DNA from: Candidatus Bathyarchaeota archaeon
GTDB lineage: Archaea; Thermoproteota; Bathyarchaeia; Bathyarchaeales; Bathyarchaeaceae
Length of the DNA: 16,101 nucleotides
NCBI GenBank assembly: GCA_029881555.1
Contig: JAOUMI010000004.1
Coordinates: forward strand, 1-16,101
Reading direction: 5' to 3'
In this document: positions 7,701 to 14,711 of the stretch, in pieces
How positions within the stretch are numbered: the first letter of the stretch is position 1
Layout of the letters: each line of letters begins with the position of its first letter
Translations under genes and position numbers: made by a program
Notes under the pieces: generated by a model
The model's input: the letters and a program-made list of their open reading frames with translations, nothing else
Database searches by the model: none
Told to the model about the DNA's origin: nothing

Positions 7701-8606
7701 AGTCTTGAGCGCCCTACCGGAACGATGTCTAGCTGGCGGAATTCCCGAGGCTTCGTTGTTGAAGTAAGTGGTTACATGATATTGCAGAAGCTCAGACAAG
7801 TCTTGAATGATTAGAGTCGGGGCTCCCGCCTCCATGTTCTCCTTTAATCTTTGGTTGATGCGGATAATGTCTACGAGTTTGTGGGTTAAATCGTCCTCAG
7901 ATCGGATGCCTGATTCCAGCGTTATGGAAGGCCGCACATAAACCGGTGGAACCGGAAGAACTTGAAGAACCATCCACTCTGGCCGGGCATTATCTGGATT
8001 GAACCCAAACAGTTCAAGGTCTTCATCCGGTATTCGTTCGAGTCTTTCCCGGACCATGCTGGGCGTTAATCGTTGCGAGCCTCCCTCTGGAAGTTCTTCG
8101 CTGAATTTCGTGGGTTTTTCAAAAACTATTTTATACTGAGGACTGCCACAATAAGGACACTCTTTTCCCTTCGCCTCCTTCAACAAATTCTTGTAGAGTT
8201 GATCGAGAACTGTTCCCAGCAACTCGCGCGTATTCTTGATCTCATCCTTGATTTTGGCAATTCGCTCGGGGGACAATAGTGCGCGTCCGCAGTTTCTGCA
8301 GGTTACTCCGAGAAGATTGTAAATTTTTTTGGTGAACTCAACGTGAATGATTGGAACCGCCAGTTCGATGTGGCCGAAATGTCCGGGACATCGCATGGCT
8401 GTATTTCCACAGGTCTTGCATCGCTGTCTTGGCTCAAGGGTCCCCAACCGACCGTCCATGAGCCCAGAGGTTATGGGGGCTCCGTCTTCATCATAGGTGT
8501 CGGCGGTTTGTATCTCTGCAACCGAAAACCTGCGCACATCTTGTGGAGAAAGTATCCCGAAGTAAAGTTCGTCTACGACTTTGTGAACTCCTTTCTCTAT
8601 TGACAC
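4788..8606 (-). CDS. rpoA: DNA-directed RNA polymerase subunit A, A' and A'' in one chain
   Basis: This is the largest subunit of the archaeal polymerase. The 1272 residues contain the N-terminal zinc site C63-C66-C73-H76, a second set C103/C106/C150/C153, and the catalytic NADFDGDEMN with Asp461, 463 and 465 binding Mg. The bridge-helix/trigger-loop block FFFHAMGGREGLVDTA lies near 795-815, and the A''-specific GEAVGIVAAQSMGEPGTQM near 940-960. Most archaea encode A' and A'' as two genes; here the frame is continuous through RYGEDGVDPAKSDHGK and the following linker. Unsplit forms are known in Thaumarchaeota, Korarchaeota and relatives. An additional cysteine cluster C574-x2-C-x2-C-x4-C585 is present. 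The start is GTG, 1 bp after the rpoB stop, and the 3' end overlaps rpl30e, so the genes are co-transcribed. Confidence 0.97.
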   Translation of the reverse strand: MSIEKGVHKVVDELYFGILSPQDVRRFSVAEIQTADTYDEDGAPITSGLMDGRLGTLEPRQRCKTCGNTAMRCPGHFGHIELAVPIIHVEFTKKIYNLLGVTCRNCGRALLSPERIAKIKDEIKNTRELLGTVLDQLYKNLLKEAKGKECPYCGSPQYKIVFEKPTKFSEELPEGGSQRLTPSMVRERLERIPDEDLELFGFNPDNARPEWMVLQVLPVPPVYVRPSITLESGIRSEDDLTHKLVDIIRINQRLKENMEAGAPTLIIQDLSELLQYHVTTYFNNEASGIPPARHRSGRALKTLSQRLKGKEGRFRSNLSGKRVDFSARTVISPDPNLDISEVGVPLDVAVRLSIPEKVTAWNLNEMRELVTNGPEKYPGALYVTRPDGKRIRLEFVVGREKVAEAIESSFIVERHLRNGDIAIFNRQPSLHRMSIMAHYVRVLPQKTFRLHLCTCPPYNADFDGDEMNLHVPQSEEAQTEARLLMQVQDQILSPRFGGPIIGAIRDFITAAYLLTRKSTFLAKEEVCRLLLAAGYEGPLPEPEKKKPEPLWTGKQIFSLFIPKGMNYAFKATICLNCTPCVREECTYDAYVVIKDGVLKSGVIDRSSIGAEQSESLLHRIIKDYGASTGRQFLNNICQLLKLFLTMRGFTYSFDELELSGPVQRKIHNIIQKSEQQINELIKTLQDGTLERLPGQTLTDSFEIYVMNELAEARDKAGRIADKDFDVQNAGIVMTRTGARGSNLNIGQMTACVGQQSVRGKRIIRGYVDRALPHFKLGDPSPKARGFVDSSYREGLDPIEFFFHAMGGREGLVDTAVRTQQSGYMQRRLINALEHLRIEYDGTVRNSVGAIVEFRYGEDGVDPAKSDHGKAVNVSRLVEQIRIITKEGKPAPKQYVKERLREVESQLTPILIEELKKELTRAELTRESVDQAVAATLENYKRALVEPGEAVGIVAAQSMGEPGTQMTLRTFHYAGVREQNVTLGLPRLIEIVDARRTPSTPIMSIFLDKEHRKSKEKATEVAREIICTTTEDIAQAMYVDPEREEVVVKLDLTMMEDRGVSLDELEKALSLPNYTLKVEKDQINVKPKKPTDLKKLLNKVSPQLIRGVPGIRRVLVTEEAGEWVIRTDGSNLPRALDVHGVNPTRTTTNHVHEIATTLGVEAARNAIINEAMGVLEEQGLDVDIRHVMLVADIMTVTGDVRQIGRHGISGEKASVLARAAFEITVPNIVDAAIKGESDPLRGVTENVIVGQSIPIGTGLVDLYMSTAHREEKK

Positions 8607-8607
8607 T

Positions 8608-11600
8608 TCAGGCTCTCTCCTTCAATTTGAGGCGTGGCGTGACGCAGAGGCTCAATAACTCTTGCAGAAGAAGCTTGAATGCGTAGGAAACAATCACCGA
8701 AGATATCTGCGCCTTTTCTTCGCAGAGCCGACATACATACCTGCGTTGTTTGATGTCGTAAAACGCGATGTAACCGCAGTTCTCACATACATAGAGAAGG
8801 TACTTGTCCGACTCCTCAAGTAATCGATCTCGCAACAACATGGCGGCACCGTGCCCGATCAGACAGTCTCTCTCCATCTCACCGAATCGCAATCCACCGC
8901 CCCTCGCCCGCCCCTCGGTTGGTTGCCTCGTCAGCATCTGAACTTGACCTCGCGCCCTAGCATGGATCTTGTCCGCAACCATATGATGAAGTTTTTGATA
9001 ATAGACGACCCCCATGAAAACGTCAACAAGGAACCTCTCACCCGTGACACCGTTATAAAGAACCTCTCGACCAGTGTGACTGAAGCCTAGGTCTATCAAC
9101 GCCTGTTTCAATCTCTCCGGCTTTTCGTTGATAAAGGGTGTTCCGTCCACTGATCTTCCCCTAGCCGCAGCGACCTTTCCAGCCATGGACTCAAGGAACT
9201 GTCCAATAGTCATTCGTGAGGGAATTGCGTGAGGATTGATTATTATGTCAGGAACTGTGCCTTCAAATGAAAATGGCATATCTTCCTGCGGCACAATCAT
9301 CCCTATGACGCCCTTTTGCCCATGACGAGAGGCAAACTTGTCGCCTAACTCGGGGATGCGTCGATCGCGCACCCTAACCTTCACAAGTTTGCTTCCTTCG
9401 CGACTCTGGGTGATGAAAACATCGTCTACAACTCCAGTTTCGGCAGGCCTCATGTCTGTGGAGGTGTCTCTCATTGTTGGTCCTTTGACCTCGAACTCCT
9501 TGTATTCTTCGAGGAATCTTGGTGGACTCATTCTTCCTATGAGGACGTCGCCGCCAGCGACTTCCGATTCTAAGCTGATTATGCCGTCCATTTCTAGGAG
9601 GCGATAGTATTGTTCGCCTCGATATCCCCGAATTCCCGGTTCAGGCGTGACAAATCGGTCTCTCAGCCCACCGAGGTACTGGCGGCACTCTGCCTCGTAA
9701 ATTCGATAGAACGTAGACCGCCCAAAACCTCGCTCAATAGATGCCTTATTGAAGATTAGGGCGTCTTCCATGTTGTATCCTTCAAACGATAGGATGGCGA
9801 CAACACAGTTTTGCCCCGAGGGTCGGAGGTCATATCCTATGACGCCCATAGGTTTTGTATCAACTAGAGGCTTTTGCGGGTAATGTAAAATGTGGGAACG
9901 AGAGTCTACCCGGAGGAGGAAGTTGGTGGTGTGTATTCCGAGCGCTTGCTTCGCCATAGCGGCCTCGTAAGAGTTGCGTGGCGACTGATTGTGCTCAGCG
10001 TATGGTATAAGTGAGGAGCATATTCCAAGAACGGTGTAAGGTGCGATCTCCACATGGGTGTGTTCAGGTGTGACATCTTCAAAATTCAGAGCTACAAAAA
10101 CGTTTTCCTCTTCTTCAGCATCGATGTATTCGATGATGCCTTGCCCTAAGATATTGTCCCATGTCCATTCTCCTGAACGAATTTTTTCGATGTGCTCAAG
10201 TTGCAGTTTGGGTACGCCGTTTTCAACAACTATGAGAGGTCGACGAACACGCCCCTCGTCACAGTTAACATAAACCTCTTCCCTTTCGCCTCGATTCTTG
10301 GAGAAATGGACGAGGTTGACTTCGGTGGATATTTTGCCGTTTCTACGTTCTGTTCTTAGATCAGCGACAAGTTCTCGCGGTGACGCTGAGTAGCCGATGA
10401 GTTTTCCGTCCACAAACACCTTGGCGCCGATAGTTCGAAGGTTCTCGTTCGCTTCTCCAACAGGGATCACGTCCATTCGATAAAGGGCTTGCTTCACATT
10501 TTTAGCACTTGTGCCCACAGAGATACAGGCAGCCAGAGCGAGATTCTTCACTAAACCACAGTTCGATCCTTCCGGGGTTTCGTTCGGGCATAACCTTCCC
10601 CAGTGGGTTGGATGCAGGTCTCTCGCCTCAAAGTTGGGTTGGCTACGACTGAGCGGCGACTGCAGTCTGCGCAGATGGCTCAGGGTAGAGATGTGATTAG
10701 TTCGATTAAGGAGCTGTGTGATGCCGACACGTCCCCGCCCCCAGTTGCCCGTTGCAAGTGCGTGCTGGAGGCGTTGGGCTATGATTCCAGGGCGAACAGC
10801 AGTGGAAACCGTGACCATTTGTCGTTTGAAACCCATCCGCTCAAGCTGATACTTTATGTCACGGCATAAGTTCCTGAAGGCGACTCTAAAAAGGTCGGCA
10901 AGAAGGGGTCCACCGAGCTTTAAGCGTTTGTTTTTGAAGTGATCCTTGTCGTCGGTTTTCCTTTTTCCGAGCTTTAATTCGATAACTCTGCTGGCCATTT
11001 CTCCTAGGAAGAGTGCCTTGTCTCCGCGCTTTTCGGCGGTACGGCCAACATGGGGTAAAAAGTTTCGATCAAGAATGCTCTCGGCTTTTTGGCGACGATA
11101 CTCTTCCACCTGTCCGTGAGCTACGCGGCTTCCGATGTACATTATGGCATCTTGGACGGTGTCGATGCCCACAGCCTTTTCAAATGTCGACTCAAGCTCG
11201 TTTTGTATGGTTTTCTCGGGGGAAACAGTCTCAGCTACTTCTTTGTCAGATTCTAATCCAAGGGCTCGCATCAGAATTACAAAAGGGATTTCCGTGGGGA
11301 CTCCAGGCATGGAAACGTAGATGGTGCCGTCCGACTTCATTCGCAACTCGATTCTCGCTCTGAAGCCGACCGTGGTGGAAAAGATTTTGGCTTGATACAC
11401 TGGTGCTGCGCCACGCGTGTCAATGTCCACGAGAATACGGTTTGGTGCTAGGTCTTCCATGGCGACAATGACGCGTTCAGAGCCGTTGACGACGAAGTAC
11501 CCGCCTGTGTCGTTTGGGTCCTCTCCGTGTTCAATCAGCTCTTCGGGGAGGAGTTGAGAGAGGGCGCAAAGCTTGGACTTCAGCATTACTGGAAGGTCGC

Positions 11601-11970
11601 CTATCAGAACGAGTTCAGTTTCCAGTTCCCTGCCGTCGACTATCGGGGTCATTTCGAGAGAGATGGGTGCGGCGTAGCTTAGGTTTCGGAAGCGTGTCTC
11701 CATGGGGTAGATTTCGTGTTTGGTGCCGTCGACCTCGGTAGTGTAGGGGCCTGTAATTCTTGATTGGGGGTCGATGATCCAAACTTGGTTGAGTTTTATC
11801 TTGTATGGGTTCTCGGGTACTTCGATTTCGATCTCGTCGACCTCGTTTATGACTTCTTGCAGGCCGTGTTCAACGAACTCGTTGTAGGAGTCGAGGTGTT
11901 GCTTAACCAGTCCCTTCTCTTTGAAGAAGGCTTTTTGCAGGAGCAGAAGATCGTCTTGTGAGACTTCCAA
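8608..11970 (-). CDS. rpoB: DNA-directed RNA polymerase subunit B (unsplit)
   Basis: The second-largest subunit forms the other half of the active-site cleft. It is a single chain of 1120 residues, unlike the B'/B'' pair of many methanogens and haloarchaea. LGDKFASRHGQKG carries the two active-site lysines at K878 and K886; the clamp-end zinc site is C1062, C1065, C1080 and C1083; the N-terminus has the typical FFKEKGLVKQHLDSYNEFV. The start is TTG at 11968-11970: an in-frame TAA lies three codons upstream, GGTGG lies about 10 nt upstream, and the family N-terminus begins here. It is the first gene of the cluster; rpoA follows after 1 bp. rpoH, normally just upstream, is not found. Confidence 0.97.
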   Translation of the reverse strand: MEVSQDDLLLLQKAFFKEKGLVKQHLDSYNEFVEHGLQEVINEVDEIEIEVPENPYKIKLNQVWIIDPQSRITGPYTTEVDGTKHEIYPMETRFRNLSYAAPISLEMTPIVDGRELETELVLIGDLPVMLKSKLCALSQLLPEELIEHGEDPNDTGGYFVVNGSERVIVAMEDLAPNRILVDIDTRGAAPVYQAKIFSTTVGFRARIELRMKSDGTIYVSMPGVPTEIPFVILMRALGLESDKEVAETVSPEKTIQNELESTFEKAVGIDTVQDAIMYIGSRVAHGQVEEYRRQKAESILDRNFLPHVGRTAEKRGDKALFLGEMASRVIELKLGKRKTDDKDHFKNKRLKLGGPLLADLFRVAFRNLCRDIKYQLERMGFKRQMVTVSTAVRPGIIAQRLQHALATGNWGRGRVGITQLLNRTNHISTLSHLRRLQSPLSRSQPNFEARDLHPTHWGRLCPNETPEGSNCGLVKNLALAACISVGTSAKNVKQALYRMDVIPVGEANENLRTIGAKVFVDGKLIGYSASPRELVADLRTERRNGKISTEVNLVHFSKNRGEREEVYVNCDEGRVRRPLIVVENGVPKLQLEHIEKIRSGEWTWDNILGQGIIEYIDAEEEENVFVALNFEDVTPEHTHVEIAPYTVLGICSSLIPYAEHNQSPRNSYEAAMAKQALGIHTTNFLLRVDSRSHILHYPQKPLVDTKPMGVIGYDLRPSGQNCVVAILSFEGYNMEDALIFNKASIERGFGRSTFYRIYEAECRQYLGGLRDRFVTPEPGIRGYRGEQYYRLLEMDGIISLESEVAGGDVLIGRMSPPRFLEEYKEFEVKGPTMRDTSTDMRPAETGVVDDVFITQSREGSKLVKVRVRDRRIPELGDKFASRHGQKGVIGMIVPQEDMPFSFEGTVPDIIINPHAIPSRMTIGQFLESMAGKVAAARGRSVDGTPFINEKPERLKQALIDLGFSHTGREVLYNGVTGERFLVDVFMGVVYYQKLHHMVADKIHARARGQVQMLTRQPTEGRARGGGLRFGEMERDCLIGHGAAMLLRDRLLEESDKYLLYVCENCGYIAFYDIKQRRYVCRLCEEKAQISSVIVSYAFKLLLQELLSLCVTPRLKLKERA

Positions 11971-12016
11971 TTTGATTTAGCCACCCACAAATTTACCTTT
12001 GTTAAAAACATTAAGC

Positions 12017-12026
12017 ATTATACGGC
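12017..12026 (-). promoter_or_regulatory. Likely TATA region of the rpoB operon
   Basis: On the - strand CCGTATAATG lies about 50 bp upstream of the rpoB TTG. Initiation around 11995 would give a leader of about 25 nt carrying GGTGG. The match is moderate, and other AT-rich sites nearby (GAATAAAATC at about 12036-12045) are possible. Confidence 0.35.
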
Positions 12027-12048
12027 TTTGTGTGATTTTATTCAAACT

Positions 12049-12111
12049 GGGAGATTCCTCCACTGGGCCGGTCATCCGACCCGAAAAACCGGGCCTCCGA
12101 AGGTTGCTCCC
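12049..12111. other. GC-rich foldable block upstream of rpoB
   Basis: About 65% G+C by hand count over 63 bp within an AT-rich intergenic region. On the + strand GGGAG (12049-12053) can pair with CTCCC (12107-12111). Between them are GGTC-ATCC-GACC (12070-12081) and, as overlapping alternatives, CCCG-AAAAAC-CGGG (12080-12093) and CCT-CCGA-AGG. On the + strand the closing CTCCC is followed by GATTTATTTTAG, like an RNA 3' end. It does not fit a tRNA (no T-arm GGTTCRA, wrong length). It may be a small RNA or an upstream element of the rpoB promoter. The rest of 12112-12490 holds only the repeat and hairpin listed separately and no convincing ORF. Confidence 0.35.
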
Positions 12112-12237
12112 GATTTATTTTAGAGGAGCTAAACAACGTAACCATGGAGCCTACTAATAAACTTTACCTATGAAAATTCCGCGTTACCACAAAATTTTGA
12201 AGTCGCAGTGTCGTGTTCCGCGTTGTCGTCCTTCATC

Positions 12238-12275
12238 AGGCTCCTTTTCAGTTTTCGAGGTCCCATTTGGAGCCT
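12238..12275. repeat. Inverted repeat AGGCTCC / GGAGCCT
   Basis: AGGCTCC at 12238-12244 pairs with GGAGCCT at 12269-12275 across a 24-base loop, a 7-bp perfect stem. The right arm plus the following TA (TGGAGCCTA) also occurs at about 12145-12153, so one arm exists as a direct repeat 123 bp away. No function is assigned. Confidence 0.35.
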
Positions 12276-12337
12276 AGTAAAAGTAGAATGTTGAAAACAG
12301 TATTTTTTCGGAAAAACAGCTTGCGCCAGAAAGGAGA

Positions 12338-12395
12338 GGGGGGTAGAGGGGGGCTAATAATAAAAAAATTATAGGGGAGTCTAGAAAGAGAGAGT
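12338..12395 (+). repeat. Purine-rich element, copy B (upstream of rnhB)
   Basis: GGGGGG-TAGA-GGGGGG, CTAATAAT, seven A, TTATAGGGGAG, TCTAGAAAGAGAGAG. It shares its series of blocks in the same order and strand with 490-537 upstream of glmS. Two runs of six G separated by TAGA could form G-quadruplex structures. It ends about 155 bp before the rnhB start and about 100 bp before that gene's TATA box, so here it is not the core promoter. Confidence 0.4.
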
Positions 12396-12493
12396 TTCTT
12401 TTGACGACCCAATCAGCGTATGCAGCTGACTCTTTAAAGCTTCAGTAGCAGCTAAAAAGTGCTGAACGACAATTGTTAAACAACGCAACAATC

Positions 12494-12501
12494 TTTATAA
12501 T
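12494..12501 (+). promoter_or_regulatory. TATA box of rnhB
   Basis: TTTATAAT lies 49 bp before the ATG; initiation near 12523 would give a leader of about 27 nt ending in a weak Shine-Dalgarno-like GAGATG. The palindrome ACAATTGT (12469-12476) sits about 18 bp upstream, in the region where upstream regulators could bind. Confidence 0.5.
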
Positions 12502-12549
12502 TGATAAACCAGTTCAATTGCTACAAAAGTTGTCTCAAGAGATGCTAAC

Positions 12550-13212
12550 ATGCGAGTAGCCGGAGTGGACGACGCCGGACGAGGAGCAGTAATCGGCCCC
12601 CTCGTAATCGCCGGCGTCCTAATTAACGAACAGAACTTGCCCAAACTTGAGGAGATAGGAGTGAAAGACTCAAAGCGCCTCTCACCTCATAGGCGAGAAC
12701 AACTCGTAAAGGAAATCAAGAAAACCGCTCTCAAATACCACATCATAAAACTAGCTCCAGCCGAAATCGACAAGGTGGTTAAAACCGGAAAAAAGCTCCA
12801 CAGACTGAACCGACTTGAAGCACAAACAATGGCCAAGGTAATAACAGCTCTCAAACCCGACGTAGCTTACGTAGACGCATCCGACGTGTTGGCAGACCGA
12901 TTCAAACGCCACATCGCGGAAAATCTTCCACTCAAGGTTCAAATCGTGTCAGAGCACAAGGCAGATGTAAAATATCCAGTCGTGTCCGCGGCCTCCATCA
13001 TAGCCAAGGTAGAACGTGACAGAGCCATCGCTGAACTGCAAGAGAGACACGGAAACATAGGCTGCGGCTATCCAACCGACCCCAAAACCATAAAATTTTT
13101 AGAAAGCTGGATTCAAAAATTTGGATCCTACCCAGACTTTGTGCGCAAATCGTGGAAACCAGCGAAAAGACTGAAAACAAAGGCTGAAGCAAAACAAGCA
13201 AGACTTTCTTAA
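12550..13212 (+). CDS. rnhB: Ribonuclease HII
   Basis: RNase HII nicks the RNA strand of RNA:DNA hybrids and excises ribonucleotides from DNA. The 220 residues start with AGVDDAGRGAVIGPLVIAGV (4-23), followed by KDSK (39-42), VDASDV (108-113) and EHKADVKYPVVSAASI (135-150); D7, D109 and D139 are catalytic. The first motif is usually D-E-A-G-R-G; here the Glu is Asp (D8), a conservative change at an active-site position. The C-terminus carries a basic tail (KPAKRLKTKAEAKQ). The start is ATG 12550, with a TATA box 49 bp upstream. The gene is divergent from rpoB and followed by a pyrimidine-rich tract, so it is probably monocistronic. Confidence 0.95.
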   Translation: MRVAGVDDAGRGAVIGPLVIAGVLINEQNLPKLEEIGVKDSKRLSPHRREQLVKEIKKTALKYHIIKLAPAEIDKVVKTGKKLHRLNRLEAQTMAKVITALKPDVAYVDASDVLADRFKRHIAENLPLKVQIVSEHKADVKYPVVSAASIIAKVERDRAIAELQERHGNIGCGYPTDPKTIKFLESWIQKFGSYPDFVRKSWKPAKRLKTKAEAKQARLS

Positions 13213-13218
13213 AGGGCA

Positions 13219-13250
13219 TTCCTCCTTTAGTTTAAGTTTCTACTTCTTCT
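13219..13250 (+). terminator. Pyrimidine-rich tract after rnhB
   Basis: ATTCCTCCTTTAG followed by TTTAAGTTTCTACTTCTTCT starts about 7 bp after the rnhB stop. T-rich clusters of this kind terminate archaeal transcription. This is compositional inference. Confidence 0.4.
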
Positions 13251-13369
13251 ACGCGCTCAACAATTTCTCAGAAGCGTTTTTCACAGATTTTGGGATATTC
13301 AAGTTTAATTCGCTCCTAGGCGTGCACTTTTTAAAGAAACTCTGGTAAATAGGAAAGAGCTAAAAGACG

Positions 13370-13377
13370 CTTAAATT
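13370..13377 (+). promoter_or_regulatory. TATA box of the PAP2-family gene
   Basis: CTTAAATT lies 39 bp before the TTG at 13409, placing initiation near 13399. GAGGGAG (13395-13401) is the only Shine-Dalgarno candidate and would lie at or just after the 5' end, so the leader must be very short, or transcription starts from another AT-rich site further upstream such as TTTTTAAAG near 13328. Confidence 0.4.
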
Positions 13378-13408
13378 AACAGACTTTTTATCGAGAGGGA
13401 GAATCCTC

Positions 13409-14311
13409 TTGGGTGATGTAACTCAACGTGAGAAAGCGAAAGTTGACAAGGGACTGCGCATCCACGACAGTTTCCTGTTCAATTTGGCAAGAAGATTTCC
13501 CATAATCTATTCAGTAGCCCTAATCATATTCTGTCTAGCGTATAAAGTGTTTCCCGCACCCGACTTTCTCGCCTTGTGTCTCTTCATCTATGCTGCACAT
13601 ATGAAGCGAGCTCAGCGTTTCATAAAAGACTGGTTTCCCTTCATCGCCTTGTTTTTGGCATATGACACTATGCGTGGAATTGCAGATAACATAACTGGCA
13701 TCGTGCATGTAACTGAACTGATAAACGCTGAACTGTACTTGTTCGGTACAATCCCAACCAAAGCGCTTCAGCAGTCTTACAGAACTCCAATCCTCGATTG
13801 GACGGGAGCCATTTTCTACTCCTTGCACTTCATAGTTCCCTTCGTATTCGGGTTCATTTTATGGAATCGCTCGCCGAAAAACTACCGAAAGTACACAGTC
13901 GCTCTGCTCATCACCTCCTACAGTGCGCTAATCACGTTTCTAGCTTATCCGTCCGCTCCTCCATGGTTTGGGATAAATGCTGAGCGCATACTGTTTCAAA
14001 TGGACGGGGTGATGGGTGTACCCCTGTACGCTACCATCTATGCTTTCATTGAGCCGAATCCCTTTGCTGCCATACCAAGCCTTCACGCATCGTATCCGTG
14101 GGTAGTTTCGCTCTACGCAATTAAGATCAAGCGAATCAAAGCGTTGCCTGTACTCATATTTCCGCTAGGAGTGTGGTTTAGCGCAGTTTACTTGGGCGAG
14201 CACTACATTATCGACCTGCTGGCTGGAGTGGCTTATTCAACCGTGGCGTACTTTTTAGCTGAGAAGCTAACTGCTCGCAATTCCTTTTCACGATCCCTGC
14301 ACAAATCTTAG
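13409..14311 (+). CDS. PAP2 superfamily integral membrane phosphatase/phosphotransferase, AUR1-like
   Basis: The PAP2 superfamily hydrolyses or transfers phosphate from lipid phosphates at the membrane. The AUR1-like branch includes inositolphosphoryl-transferring enzymes. The 300 residues have several hydrophobic segments (about 31-47, 52-64, 76-86, 132-152, 162-180, 245-260, 266-285). Motifs are YPSAPPWFG (180-188), IPSLHAS (222-228) and YLGEHYIID (261-269), in which H226, H265 and D269 are the expected catalytic residues. Pro-Ser-Leu-His in place of Pro-Ser-Gly-His, with H-Y-x-x-D, is AUR1-like. The start is TTG 13409, since no ATG or GTG occurs in frame until well into the membrane domain. 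A role in archaeal polar-lipid head groups or polyprenyl-phosphate recycling is possible but is inference; neighbours give no hint. Confidence 0.85.
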   Translation: MGDVTQREKAKVDKGLRIHDSFLFNLARRFPIIYSVALIIFCLAYKVFPAPDFLALCLFIYAAHMKRAQRFIKDWFPFIALFLAYDTMRGIADNITGIVHVTELINAELYLFGTIPTKALQQSYRTPILDWTGAIFYSLHFIVPFVFGFILWNRSPKNYRKYTVALLITSYSALITFLAYPSAPPWFGINAERILFQMDGVMGVPLYATIYAFIEPNPFAAIPSLHASYPWVVSLYAIKIKRIKALPVLIFPLGVWFSAVYLGEHYIIDLLAGVAYSTVAYFLAEKLTARNSFSRSLHKS

Positions 14312-14482
14312 GGAGATAATGTCACAAGTGTAGCAACGTAAAATGAAGTGGCTAGCACCGGATTCGCTTCTTTTTAGAACCAAATCTAAGAGAAAAAGTT
14401 GAAATCGTAGAGGTAGGTCAGAAAGCCATTTTGCGAAGATGTTGCTTCTCGCCGTCATCATGAATTAGCCTTGTATTCGACG

Positions 14483-14505
14483 TTTATAAATTCAGAATCT
14501 GAATT
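14483..14505. promoter_or_regulatory. TATA box abutting a 17-bp palindrome (possible operator)
   Basis: TTTATAAA (14483-14490) is directly joined to AATTCAGA-A-TCTGAATT (14489-14505), a perfect inverted repeat with a one-base centre. The box is itself palindromic and could serve either strand. On the + strand, initiation would fall near 14512, with only ATG-CGC-GAG-TAA following nearby, so any + transcript would be a long leader for the FUN14 gene or an RNA. An operator overlapping or next to a TATA box is a usual archaeal repressor arrangement. The rest of 14312-14620 shows no convincing gene. Confidence 0.4.
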
Positions 14506-14620
14506 AGAACGAAGACTTCATGCGCGAGTAAACTAGTTTCCAAACTTATCAGATAAATCTAATGAATCGAGAATACTGAGTAGTCTTCTGTATACGCGCG
14601 AAAAGTATTAATTGCACCGA

Positions 14621-14653
14621 GATATATATTATATATTAAGATTCGATATATGT
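14621..14653 (+). promoter_or_regulatory. AT-rich promoter region of the FUN14 gene
   Basis: A long alternation of T and A with TATATATTATATATTAAG (14623-14640) and then CGATATATG offers several TATA boxes. Initiation would fall between about 14655 and 14680. This places the 5' end at or just before the CTG at 14679, which suggests a leaderless or very short-leader message. The exact box cannot be chosen by eye. Confidence 0.4.
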
Positions 14654-14711
14654 ATTGGTGTGAAGACAGGGATCAAAACTGAACCAAATATTAACACCCT
14701 TCATCTACCAG

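Noticed and set aside
12049..12111. tRNA-like GC-rich block
   Set aside because: Only 63 nt, no GGTTCRA T-arm, no anticodon arm of the right geometry on either strand.
14294..14461. About 56-codon frame on the - strand starting with two ATG codons below the TTTATAAA box
   Set aside because: It overlaps the 3' end of the PAP2 gene, has no Shine-Dalgarno sequence and no recognisable composition or motif; possible but unsupported.
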